The translations under genes were made by a program, and so were the position numbers. From Stictocephala bisonia (Eukaryota > Arthropoda > Insecta > Hemiptera > Membracidae): a DNA stretch of 64,000 bases. Numbering within the stretch: position 1 is the stretch's first letter; each line of letters opens with the position of its first letter. The DNA lies in assembly GCA_035578905.1 (NCBI GenBank), contig JAQJVL010000667.1, forward strand, positions 243,501 to 307,500. Direction: 5' to 3'. The notes below the pieces were generated by a model. That model was not told the origin of the DNA. It made no database searches and saw only the letters and a program-made list of their open reading frames with translations. Below, in pieces: positions 49,940-59,401 of the stretch.

Positions 49940-50385
49940 GTACCATCCACCCGCCCATAGTGGTAATGACCCACCCGCCTACATATACACGGAATGTGGT
50001 ATTGACCTACCCACCCACCCATAAACGTACAGTGGTATTGACCTACCCCTCCCCCAACCCATACACGTAGTGGTATAGAATCCACATACAGTGGTATTGA
50101 CCCAACCGCCCACCCATAAACGTACAGTGGTATTGACCCACCTGCCCACCCATATACGTACAGTGGTATAGACCCACCCGCCCACCCATATACGTACAGT
50201 TGTATAGACCCATCCGCCCATCAATACACATACAGTGGTATTGACTCACCCGCCCACCCATACATGTACAGTGGTATAGACCCACCTGCCCACCCATATA
50301 CGTACAGTGGTATAGACCCATCCGCCCATCCATACACGTACAGTGGTATTGACCCACCCGTCCACCCATACACGTAATGGTATAT
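49940..50385 (+). repeat. 36-bp minisatellite family, second largest array (about 12 units)
   Basis: Units carry 'cccacccataaacgtacag', 'ggtatagacccacc' and 'ggtattgacccaccc'. Sub-variants (tatagac versus tattgac, cccatcc versus cccaccc) alternate. The flanks are unrelated to those of the 20.6-kb array. Confidence 0.92.
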
Positions 50386-51041
50386 ACTATTACCCACAGA
50401 TAGTTTTATTAATAGCAATGTGGTGATAGGAAATAGGGTAAAGTTATTTTGAGAATTCGCAACGCTGTAGTGGCAGCCCTTGCACCAACAACTCATTAAT
50501 CTGTTTTTCAAACCTCCGCACGCTATTCTCGGCCTTTATAAAACCAGATTTTTGCTGTAAACAATAACATCCTAATCAGGTGATCCGAGGAGGAATTTCA
50601 AATAGTTTAGCATGTGTAAAGGGCATTACTTTAAAATGCATAAACTACTACAAAGAAAAAGAGGTTAATAATCTTCTACCTGAGTTTTTCATATTGTAAC
50701 ACAAGAATGACCTCAGATAAGGACCAAAGTTCGTAGTAATAGACGGGGAGTTTTAGGTAGTTGGAGAAATTGTTAGCCCTCTCTTCAGGAAACTAATGAT
50801 ACTAATCTCTGGTAAATCTTGTGCGACATTGATTTTGCTGAATACGACTGGGATGATACTGATGTCTAGTTTTAGTATTCTATGTTACTATTTCCCCCTG
50901 CATCACAAATTCCTACTCTCTGACCTCACTTAGTGAGTCGAAGATAACCTAACTCTATCACCTGTACTGTAATAGTTGTTTGTAATACTGCTTGTGAATA
51001 AATTCATTAAAATTATAATAATTTTCACTGATATAATCATA
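50386..51041. other. AT-rich DNA, no supported gene
   Basis: Nothing recognised between the minisatellite and the Penelope-like relic. Confidence 0.4.
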
Positions 51042-51146
51042 AAAGTACAAGTAAACGTCACACAACACAATTTTATTACAATATAAACACAAAATGCACA
51101 AATATAAAAGTGAAGTACGAAAGTGAAGATAACTCTTTGCCTTTGA

Positions 51147-51512
51147 ATAATTCAGGAATATATATATAGGATTAACTGTAATGATTCCAATATTTTTTAC
51201 ATAGATCAGACTCTAAATTTAAGCAAAGTATATAAAATGCATGTCTCTGCTTTTAAAAATAAGAAACCTGAAATATCTAATGTAGCCAAACACCTTCTGA
51301 ATTGTACCCACAATTTGAATAAAATAGATGAAAATGTACATATTCTAAAAGTTTGTAAGAAGGGTTGTAACATGAATGCTTGGGAAGAGTTATTTATTTT
51401 TAAAGAAAAATGTAAGGATCGTGATAAATTAATGAATGAACAGGTTAATTTTGATTCCGAAATAGTTTTTAATAATGTATTTTCAGCTACTAAAAGAAAA
51501 GAACTGAAATAA
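51147..51512 (+). pseudogene. GIY-YIG endonuclease domain of a Penelope-like element
   Basis: In frame, 'IYRIN' (GIY position) is followed by 'CNDSNIFYIDQT' (YIG position, where the usual FYIGQT now reads FYIDQT), then 'HVSAFKN', 'AKHLLNCTHNL', 'GCNMNAWEELFIFK' and 'LMNEQVNFDSE', ending in TAA. This order matches the C-terminal endonuclease of Penelope-like elements. An AT expansion near 51158-51168 disrupts the GIY part. The Gly of YIG and the usual catalytic Arg are lost. Nicking activity is not expected. An ATG at 51237 is internal to the old domain. Confidence 0.8.
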
Positions 51513-51647
51513 CAGGCAATAGGGATTAACCAATAATATCACAGCAGCCGCCACTTTGACAGTTCCAGCCAATGGGGTCACGTGATCATAGGCCTATAAA
51601 TTGAGATGTTGAACACCATTTTCCATTCTTTTGTGAATCCCTTTGGT

Positions 51648-51676
51648 CTGAGGAAGGTGAGCGTTGTTCACCGAAA
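51648..51676 (+). ncRNA. Possible hammerhead-like ribozyme core
   Basis: CTGAGGA (51648-51654, fits CUGANGA) is followed by one extra A, a perfect 5-bp stem GGTGA/TCACC (51656-51660 with 51668-51672) and GAAA (51673-51676). Penelope-like elements are known to carry hammerhead motifs in this position. The extra A and the lack of an obvious cleavage-site helix mean it may be degenerate or a chance match. Confidence 0.35.
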
Positions 51677-51760
51677 TCGATCACCATAATATTTGTGCAT
51701 TTTGTACTTGTATTGTAATATATTTGTGTTGTGTGACGTTTACTTGTGCTGTATATATAC

Positions 51761-52552
51761 CAACACGTATTATGCTAATTGAAAATCTATAATCATAACC
51801 TAATCATAATGAAAGTTCTTAAGGCTTGTTTAAAGCTAGAGAGAATAACTGTAGCAATTTCAACCTTTTCGTATTGTCTGTTACAATAAATAACCAAGCT
51901 ACAGAAAAAGGCTTAATTTTATGGGTTATAGAATATATAATTCAATATATAACTCAAGAAATTGGAACTAGATTCAGAATTATGAAAAATTACTTTAAAA
52001 ACTCAGAAAATAAGCAGCAACTAAAATAATTTGAAAATTTTTTTATTTGTCACTAAAATCAAATTAATTTGTGAAAATATTGTGACGAAACTATCGCACA
52101 TGTTCAATATTGGAGATATAAAAATATTTATTACGGGGATTCCATTATGCAACAAGCATATAATTGTTCAGTTCAGATTATGTATCTAGCGTACTGGAAA
52201 ACGATGATAACGGTTGGCTAAACCATATGGTGCAGTACGTTTTTTAGTGACGCCCTGTTTCATGTGGAAATAAAGTTTAGAATAACAACAGTTTTAAAAA
52301 TAAAAAGGTAGCAAAATGATCACTTAGGCTATTCAAATTTTACTATTAATATGAGAAAATATAATTAGAACAACGAATCGAAATTGTTGATGATATTTAG
52401 TATCTAAATTTAAAGTATATATAACTTATATCCGTATTTAATTTTATTATCTTTAGTCATACATTTTTTGCATTACAATTCGGTATAAATTTGAAAGGAG
52501 TTAGAATAATTGATAGTATGATTGGAAGTACTAAAATATTGAAAATATTAAA
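51761..52552. other. AT-rich DNA, no supported gene
   Basis: The 67-codon frame at 51826-52029 has no recognisable domain. Not called. Confidence 0.4.
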
Positions 52553-54019
52553 AATTGCAATACATGCGACCAGAGGGTAGTTCGACTTTGAAGCACGGTC
52601 CACCTCTTATTGCAATACATGCGACCAGAGGGTAGTTCGACTTTGAAGCACGGTCCACCTCTTATTGCAATACATGCGACCAGAGGGTAGGCACTTTGAA
52701 GCACGGTCCACCTCTTATTGCAATATATGCGACCAGAGGGTAGGCACTTTGAAGCACGGTCCACCTCTTATTGCAATACATGTGACCAGAGGGTAGGCAC
52801 TTTGAAGCACGGTCCACCTCTTATTGCAATACATGCGACCAGAGGGTAGGCACTTTGAAGCACGGTCCACCTCTTATTGCAATATATGCGACCAGAGGGT
52901 AGTCTACTTTGAAGCACGGTCCACCTCTTATTGCAATACATGCGACCAGAGGGTAGGCACTTTGAAGCACGGTCCACCTCTTATTGCAATACATGCGACC
53001 AGAGGGTAGTTCTACTTTGAAGCACGGTCCACCTCTTATTGCAATACATGCGACCAGAGGGTAGGCACTTTGAAGCACGGTCCACCTCTTATTGCAATAT
53101 ATGCAACCAGAGGGTAGTTCTACTTTGAAGCACGGTCCACCTCTTATTGCAATACATGCGACCAGAGGGTAGGCACTTTGAAGCACGGTCCACCTCTTAT
53201 TGCAATATATGTGACCAGAGGGTAGTTCTACTTTGAAGCACGGTCCACCTCTTATTGCAATACATGCGACCAGAGGGTAGTTCGACTTTGAAGCATGGTC
53301 CACCTCTTATTGCAATACATGCGACCAGAGGGTAGTTCGACTTTGAAGCACGGTCCACCTCTTATTGCAATACATGCGACCAGAAGGTAGTTCTACTTTG
53401 AAGCACGCTCCACCTCTTATTGCAATACATGCGACCAGAGGGTAGTTCGACTTTGAACCGCACGGTCCACCTCTTATTGCAATACATGCGACCAGAGGGT
53501 AGTTCTACTTTGAAGCACGGTCCACCTCTTATTGTAATACATGCGACCAGAGGGTAGTTCGACTTTGAAGCACGGTCCACCTCTTATTGCAATACATGCG
53601 AACCAGAGGGTAGTTCTACTTTGAAGCACGGTCCACCTCTTATTGCAATACATGCGACCAGAGGGTAAGCACTTTGAAGCACGGTCCACCTCTTATTGCA
53701 ATACATGCGACCAGAGGGTAGGCACTTTGAAGCACGGTCCACCTCTTATTGCAATACATGTGACCAGAGGGTAGGCACTTTGAAGCACGGTCCACCTCTT
53801 ATTGCAATATATGCAACCAGAGGGTAGTTCTACTTTGAAGCACGGTCCACCTCTTATTGCAATACATGCGACCAGAGGGTAGGCACTTTGAAGCACGGTC
53901 CACCTTTTATTGCAATACATGTGACCAGAGGGTAGGCACTTTGAAGCACGGTCCACCTTTTATTGCAATACATGCGACCAGAGGGTAGGCACTTTGAAGC
54001 ACGGTCCACCTCTTATTGA
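52553..54019 (+). repeat. 54/56-bp minisatellite array (about 27 units)
   Basis: The common core is 'cacggtccacctcttattgc', 'aatacatgcgaccagagggt' and 'actttgaag'. Two length classes differ at one point: 'taggcac' (54 bp) and 'tagttctac' or 'tagttcgac' (56 bp). They are mixed in blocks. Open frames on both strands arise from the repeat. There are no unique spacers between repeats. Confidence 0.96.
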
Positions 54020-55062
54020 TTCTAAAAGCTAATTATAATTATCAATACTAAAAAAGCGTATTTGTTTATTAAAAATGGCAAATATTCAAATATTTTGTTA
54101 CAATAATTGTTTTTACATTTTGGTTCTATACTAAATTGAATCTCAAAAGCATTAAATATATGGCTTTGCGATTTTTTTAACTATAAAAAATATATATTTT
54201 AAATTAATGATTCAGAATGGATTTTCCATTTTAGAAGTGGAAATAGCAGTAGTTTTGTCTCCACTTCATCAGGATTTTTAATATTACTATATCTTAATAA
54301 CTTTATATACAGTATTGTTACAAACCATTATAGCAGCATCAATTAATTTAGTTACTGGCTTTGTATTAAATTTTAGAAATGTGGGGCAGGACAGCTGTTT
54401 ACAACCTAACGTTCTCACAGATCTGTATTAGCTTTTGTTGATTTACGAAAATTGTAAATGTTTACCTCAGAAATTACATAACTCAGATTCTATAAAAGAT
54501 AAAGTAATGATTTGTCTATATTTTGATCAGTTTTGATATTTTGATCACAGTCCTATCTGTGATCTGTAGCATGAATTTAAAGGTAAAATAAAGAGTACAC
54601 ACTTTAAAACACTCTTTATTACTGTTTATCAGGCAAAACAAAGCTTTTGCATTAAAAAAATTATATGACTATTATTTATTTTAATGAGATCCAACTCATC
54701 ACACAGATCACATAGCATGCCTTTAGAAACTCGTAAAACATAAATATTCAATTACAATGTATACCTTTTTATCTGGATTAGATTTAGTGAAGCCTTGACA
54801 GATTTAACGCTTATGATTAAAGATTTTTTCTTTTTTCATGAACTCCCCTCTTTAGCTGCCAAAACAAGTTTTTACTCCTGTAAGTAAACTTGTAAGCAGT
54901 GAACATCAGGTGGCTCTTATTGATGATGCTACGAAAGTTTGTTGAACAGTGACAGTAAAAAATGATGTAATGAATGGTGGCCCGTTTCAAAGTGTAATAT
55001 TTCATATTATATCGGCACAAGTGGCACAGTGCTGTGGTCCAGCTACTTGGGGAAGAAGTGTT
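54020..55062. other. AT-rich DNA leading into repeat family B
   Basis: 54850-55060 is less AT-rich and may be a 5' extension of the family B copy. The 98-codon minus-strand frame over it (54817-55113) has no known domain. Confidence 0.4.
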
Positions 55063-55425
55063 GTGGAAATTGTAGGCGATAGGTTGTATACTCGGTGTTA
55101 TTAGTGCCAACATAGTATACGCTCAATGGTTGCCATCGACATGGACACTACTAAAGAAGTCTGGGGTGTACATGTTGTGTGGGGAAGATAAGTGAGTATA
55201 ATTATTATCAAATAGCTGAAAATTAGACTAATAATACGTAGTTCAGATTCCACGTAAATATGTCGGTCCCTTAGTTGGCCTGGTTATTAGTCTATTTATA
55301 AATAGCTCTTTCTGAGTAAAGACAAACTAGGTTAGTAACCAGACTACACAGGTAATCCACACTCATCCTATACTTATAAACTCATTCATATTCGACTTCT
55401 AATAAGTCAAGAAGGCGTCTCATAT
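55063..55425 (+). repeat. Dispersed repeat family B, second plus-strand copy
   Basis: The most complete copy without the poly(A) insertion. It has 'ggaaattgtaggcgatagg', 'ctcaatggttgccatcgac', 'agaagtctggggtgt'-type words, the T-arm-like 'gttcagattcc' and the 3' 'ggcgtctcat' end. Confidence 0.75.
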
Positions 55426-57309
55426 CTGATATTAATCTGAGAAAATTTTAATTTCTTGTTTGTGTACAGTTATTGTTTTAATATTTTACGTAAAATTGTG
55501 TGTTTGGTGTAATATTATAATTGCATTTGTCATGCAACGTGGCGTTAAATAAAGTTTGTCTTATCTATGAGCATCGCGCAAATTTCTTATTCCATATTTA
55601 TACTAAGTAAGGGACGTTACTTAGTATTAAATAGTCATTACAAAGGGAGGGAACTAAATCCAATTGGTCTTTTTACTTTTTCTTGGGCATAAATTATCTG
55701 TCAAGATAAAATAGCCTCTTACAATGGGCCTTAAAGAAGTCACGTGACATTTATTACAGGGGAACAATGGCTGCAAGGACAAAGGGAACTTAAGGAGTTC
55801 TTGGCGTCAAAATTCTTTTAGACGTTAGAACTCATTTGATGCTTTTTTAAAAATAAAATTACTAGTTAAATACATTTAAAAATACTTTCACGGAGTTACT
55901 TGTAAAATTTCATTAGCTAAATAACTTATTCTTACAGTAAATTATAATTGCACAAATAAAAATTACATAAAAATAAAAAAAATAAAAAAACAATACTTAC
56001 AAATTACAAATTATGCAAATATTTGTTGTCAATTAGATATGCTAATGATTTATCGAATAAAATTTTTGAACTTTGCGTTAGATGTAAATTGATTAATAAC
56101 AAAAAAATTAAGACTTATATATAATTTTAATTGATTTATTGAAATGCAATATAAATAAAATAAATAAAAACATTTAAATAAATTTAACAATTATTAAAAT
56201 TTTTGTTTAAACGTTTTCAAATAAATTAAAATAAGTGGCAAACATTAAATAAAATAACGATCGGCGTTAAATATTTAAATTACATCAGTTATAAAATAAG
56301 ATGGTATATAATATTTAATTATTTTCAGAAAAGAAGCAGACTATACAATTATTAAACATTTTATCTAACTCTAGAGTGTATATTTCATTTTGAGTAAAAT
56401 TTATGATATCAAAATAAAATTAAACTTCAAAATTTATTTGTATTATTAGCTTCAATAAACGTATTTTCAACATTAACAATGACTTTATTGTTTTGTGACC
56501 TGGAATTATTTTCTTCTACAATCGTATTTTACTAGTTATAATAAAGTTATGCAGGTGTTTTTAATGATGCATGTTTAGACCTGATCTAACTGTACTTTTC
56601 TTTTACAAGTACCATTAAAACTGTGATTGTTAGTCAACCCTAGACATAACAGATTGTTGTTTAACTTTGTTTCTTAATGAAAGCAAATTGCCATATTTAT
56701 GAGTCCTAGTATCATTAGAGTTATTTTTTTCATTTGTTGTTGGTTTTATTGTTTATTTTTTGTTACTTGTTGTCAAAGTAATGTTATGCTGTGTACGTGC
56801 TTGTAGTTATTATTTTTTATAGTTATTATTCTTTGTACGATGGATTGTTTGTCGAAGAATTAAATGTTATATTTCTTGAAATTCAAATGATAAAATTATT
56901 GTTCTTAACAAATGCTGCATTATAATTGGTGTACTTATGGTTATGTAGATTTAATAAGTGAATAATTTATCCTTTAATTTATTATTATTAATAGAATATG
57001 TTAAATGAGCTCTGAAACCAAGACACTTTGTACAGTGTACTATTAAAATATTTATCATTCTAAATCTAAAGTTTGAAGGGTGAAAGAGCCAGAGGTTTAA
57101 AGGTTAAAGCCGTGCTATATATTAGAAAAAGCAAACTATTTAGTTTACTGATTTTTCTAATGTTGTATAATTTATTTGTTTTATAAAATCATGTTTATAT
57201 CTTTTTAAGTTTATTTGTCAATTATATGACTGTTTATGTAATATATTTTATTTATATATTGTAATTGATTTCTTGTTAAATGAAATTTCATGAATATTAC
57301 AATATTAAA
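55426..57309. other. AT-rich DNA; holds a candidate poly(A) signal
   Basis: Mostly featureless. On the minus strand AATAAA occurs at 57247-57252, about 60 bases past the stop codon of the candidate exon pair upstream, and could serve as its polyadenylation signal. Confidence 0.4.
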
Positions 57310-57445
57310 TTAGGAAAAGCAACAGGTTGTGTGATGGAGCGTGTCGGCCACGGAACGCACTTCATGTAACTCCAGAACGGACAGACGAACACGACTTACA
57401 TTACGCACAGATGTAGATGAACGTCTGTTATGGGCAAGGAAGACA
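57310..57445 (-). CDS. Candidate terminal exon of a two-exon gene end
   Basis: The minus-strand acceptor 'cctgcctattccag' (boundary at 57446) opens an exon of one carried base plus 44 codons and TAA at 57310-57312. The preceding candidate exon (57512-57598) leaves two bases, which this exon completes, so the frame runs through without a stop. The peptide includes 'VFLAHNRRSSTSVRNVSRVR' and then 'LSVLELHEVRSVADTL'. A minus-strand AATAAA lies about 60 bases downstream. The island is GC-richer than its flanks. No family recognised. An internal GTAAGT at about 57397 offers an alternative donor. Confidence 0.4.
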
Positions 57446-57511
57446 CTGGAATAGGCAGGAATTTAAAAATGTAAACCAGTTTTTTCTGTGTAAAATAAAA
57501 TATTGACTTAC

Positions 57512-57598
57512 AGTGCAACCGTGGCCGGCACGTCCCAACTTTCAGTTTCAATGTAACTGCCGAAATGAGCATAAGACTCTAGTGCCGTCCTAAACCAC
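57512..57598 (-). CDS. Candidate internal exon (87 bp), upstream partner
   Basis: Bounded on the minus strand by a 'cttttatgtcctag' acceptor at 57599-57600 and a consensus GTAAGT donor at 57506-57511. It is 87 bp long, so it keeps frame, and starts and ends in the same phase. The peptide is 'WFRTALESYAHFGSYIETES' followed by 'WDVPATVAL'. It has two Trp and mixed aromatic residues, unlike translated AT-rich noncoding DNA. No upstream exon was identified with confidence. A plus-strand frame also exists but has a poor acceptor. Confidence 0.4.
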
Positions 57599-57617
57599 CT
57601 AGGACATAAAAGAATTG

Positions 57618-57620
<3 letters not shown>

Positions 57621-57657
<37 letters not shown>
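57621..57657. repeat. (TA)n microsatellite
   Basis: About 18 TA units just upstream of the candidate exon acceptor on the minus strand. Confidence 0.95.
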
Positions 57658-57659
<2 letters not shown>

Positions 57660-57921
57660 ATGTTAATTTCATGAACCTCAACGTCAAGTTATATCAAACT
57701 TGGTGAGGCCAAATCTGTAAAATAAATCTATATTAAATAGAAACAATTTTTTAAAATTACATACAGTTCAGTTATTCAACGAGAATTAAGAATAAATTAA
57801 AACGTTTATTGCATGATTATTTTGAAGTATATTAATACAGATTATTTTCTTACCATGACCTGAAAAAATTATTCAATTTTGTAATTTTATCTTGTTACAT
57901 TTAAATTTAAGTTATTGATTT

Positions 57922-58004
57922 GCTAGAGACACTACACTGTTATATATTTGCTAGGGTCACCACACTGTTATATATTTGCTAGGGACACCACACTGTTATA
58001 TAAA
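57922..58004 (+). repeat. Three tandem copies of a roughly 31-bp unit
   Basis: 'tgctaggg-cacc' and 'acactgttatata' recur three times with a few changes. Confidence 0.85.
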
Positions 58005-58850
58005 TGTCTGTAAACGTATTCCAAACAAGAAAGCAATAAATACAGCTTAAAAGAGATAAATTTAGTAATATTGTAATTGCATTATGTGAAATTGACCCCT
58101 TTAATTTATTCTTTACTTTTGTTGTAAAAAAATTAAACTAAGAAAATCCAACGTCACATTCTGTCTGCCCATTTGAGCATGAACTGCCGTGCTCTAGCGG
58201 TTCTGCTCTGCTGGCTTCTCTCTCTGTCTCCCATATTTCCCACAAAAAATCCTTTTATCTCTGATGTAACATAGAAATGTGTATTATTCAACCCGTGATT
58301 TGCGGTAAAATATTACCTTTGAAAATGCTTATTAACGAACCAAATTCTGCGTGAATAAGATTGTTTTCGAGGATGAAATAACTTACAAATTTACTATATA
58401 CGTGTACATATATTGAAATAAAGAGTTTCTGTGGGCTTAAATGGATAGGAGGACTTTGGTAGGAGGACATACATGGACAGTTGGTCTTTACAAGATCTCT
58501 ACACGTAGGATTAATGAGGAGGGCAGATAAAACATTATGTGCGTTACAAATTATAGAGTAGTGTGCCAAATTATTATTTTACTCACACATAACAATTTAA
58601 CTGTTTATTTAGAAAATCCTGTTTGTAATGACGTAGGTAAATAGGAATGGAAGACAACTATTATAAGTGAAAATAATAAGTACTCAATAATAAAATAATG
58701 CAATCTTTCATAATGCAGTGGCCTCTTAGTGCATAAAGAACACGATGAACATGTACCTTGCATCGAGTGTTATTGTTTATTTAGGACTCATTATGGTGTA
58801 AATTATAACATTACAAAAGATTATAGTTGACTTATTCATATTCTATTTGT

Positions 58851-59162
58851 AAGATCGTAGGGATATTGGTGAATTTGAAGGGCGAATATGTGATGAGTAC
58901 AGAGATATTTAATAATATCCCAATAGCTTTGGTAAAATTAAAGGACCTATAGTTTTACGTGGAATCACAACCACGTAATATTGGTCTGATTTTCAGTTTG
59001 CTGACAAGTCCGATACGCAATACTCTCCCTAAACGAATCAAAACCATAACTACCACCGAAAGTAGACACCCCAGAATTCTCTAATAGTGTCCATGTCGAC
59101 GGCAACCATTAACCAAGTGACTTGTTGGTATAAATAGGTCCAACTACAGAACCTATCCTCTA
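58851..59162 (-). repeat. Dispersed repeat family B, second minus-strand copy
   Basis: The reverse complement shows 'aatggttgccgtcgacatgg', 'ctgaaaatcagaccaatatt', 'gattccacgtaaaa' and the 'cactcatcac'-type 3' end in decayed form. Confidence 0.7.
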
Positions 59163-59401
59163 AAATCATCACATATTTAATAAAGATGATTATTTTGTTA
59201 TTGACCAGTTAAATCATTTGTATCTTTCTTTTCTTTACTTTTTTTTAGATTGAGTAGGTAAGAACTGAATTTATTGCGAAGTAGAAGTAATGTTTCGTTA
59301 CATTTGTACATTTATTTAACTACTACACGGAAATAATGTTATGCTAGTAAAGTCGACCTAGCTATTATAACCAAGCATATGTTCTACTGTACGTATAATT
59401 T
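59163..59401. other. AT-rich DNA
   Basis: Short spacer before the 104-bp satellite. Nothing recognised. Confidence 0.4.

Larger units (their letters stand above)
51042..51760 (+). mobile_element. Penelope-like retroelement relic with inverted ends
   Basis: The element carries a GIY-YIG endonuclease remnant (51147-51512) and a 3' region. Its outer segments are inverted copies of each other: 51042-51110 read backwards matches 51690-51760 ('atttgtgcattttgt', 'gtgttgtgtgacgtttactt'). Such inverted partial ends are typical of Penelope-like insertions. Between the frame and the 3' end lies a possible ribozyme core (51648-51676). The reverse-transcriptase domain is missing, so the copy is 5'-truncated. 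Confidence 0.75.
57599..58850. other. AT-rich DNA with small repeats
   Basis: Holds a TA microsatellite, a 32-bp triplet repeat and a GC-richer patch at 58160-58240 that is open on the minus strand for 38 codons but has no clear splice borders. No gene supported. Confidence 0.4.

Noticed and set aside
52553..54019. CRISPR-like look of regularly spaced repeats
   Set aside because: There are no unique spacers: the full 54/56-bp unit repeats. The sequence is eukaryotic and no cas genes are present.
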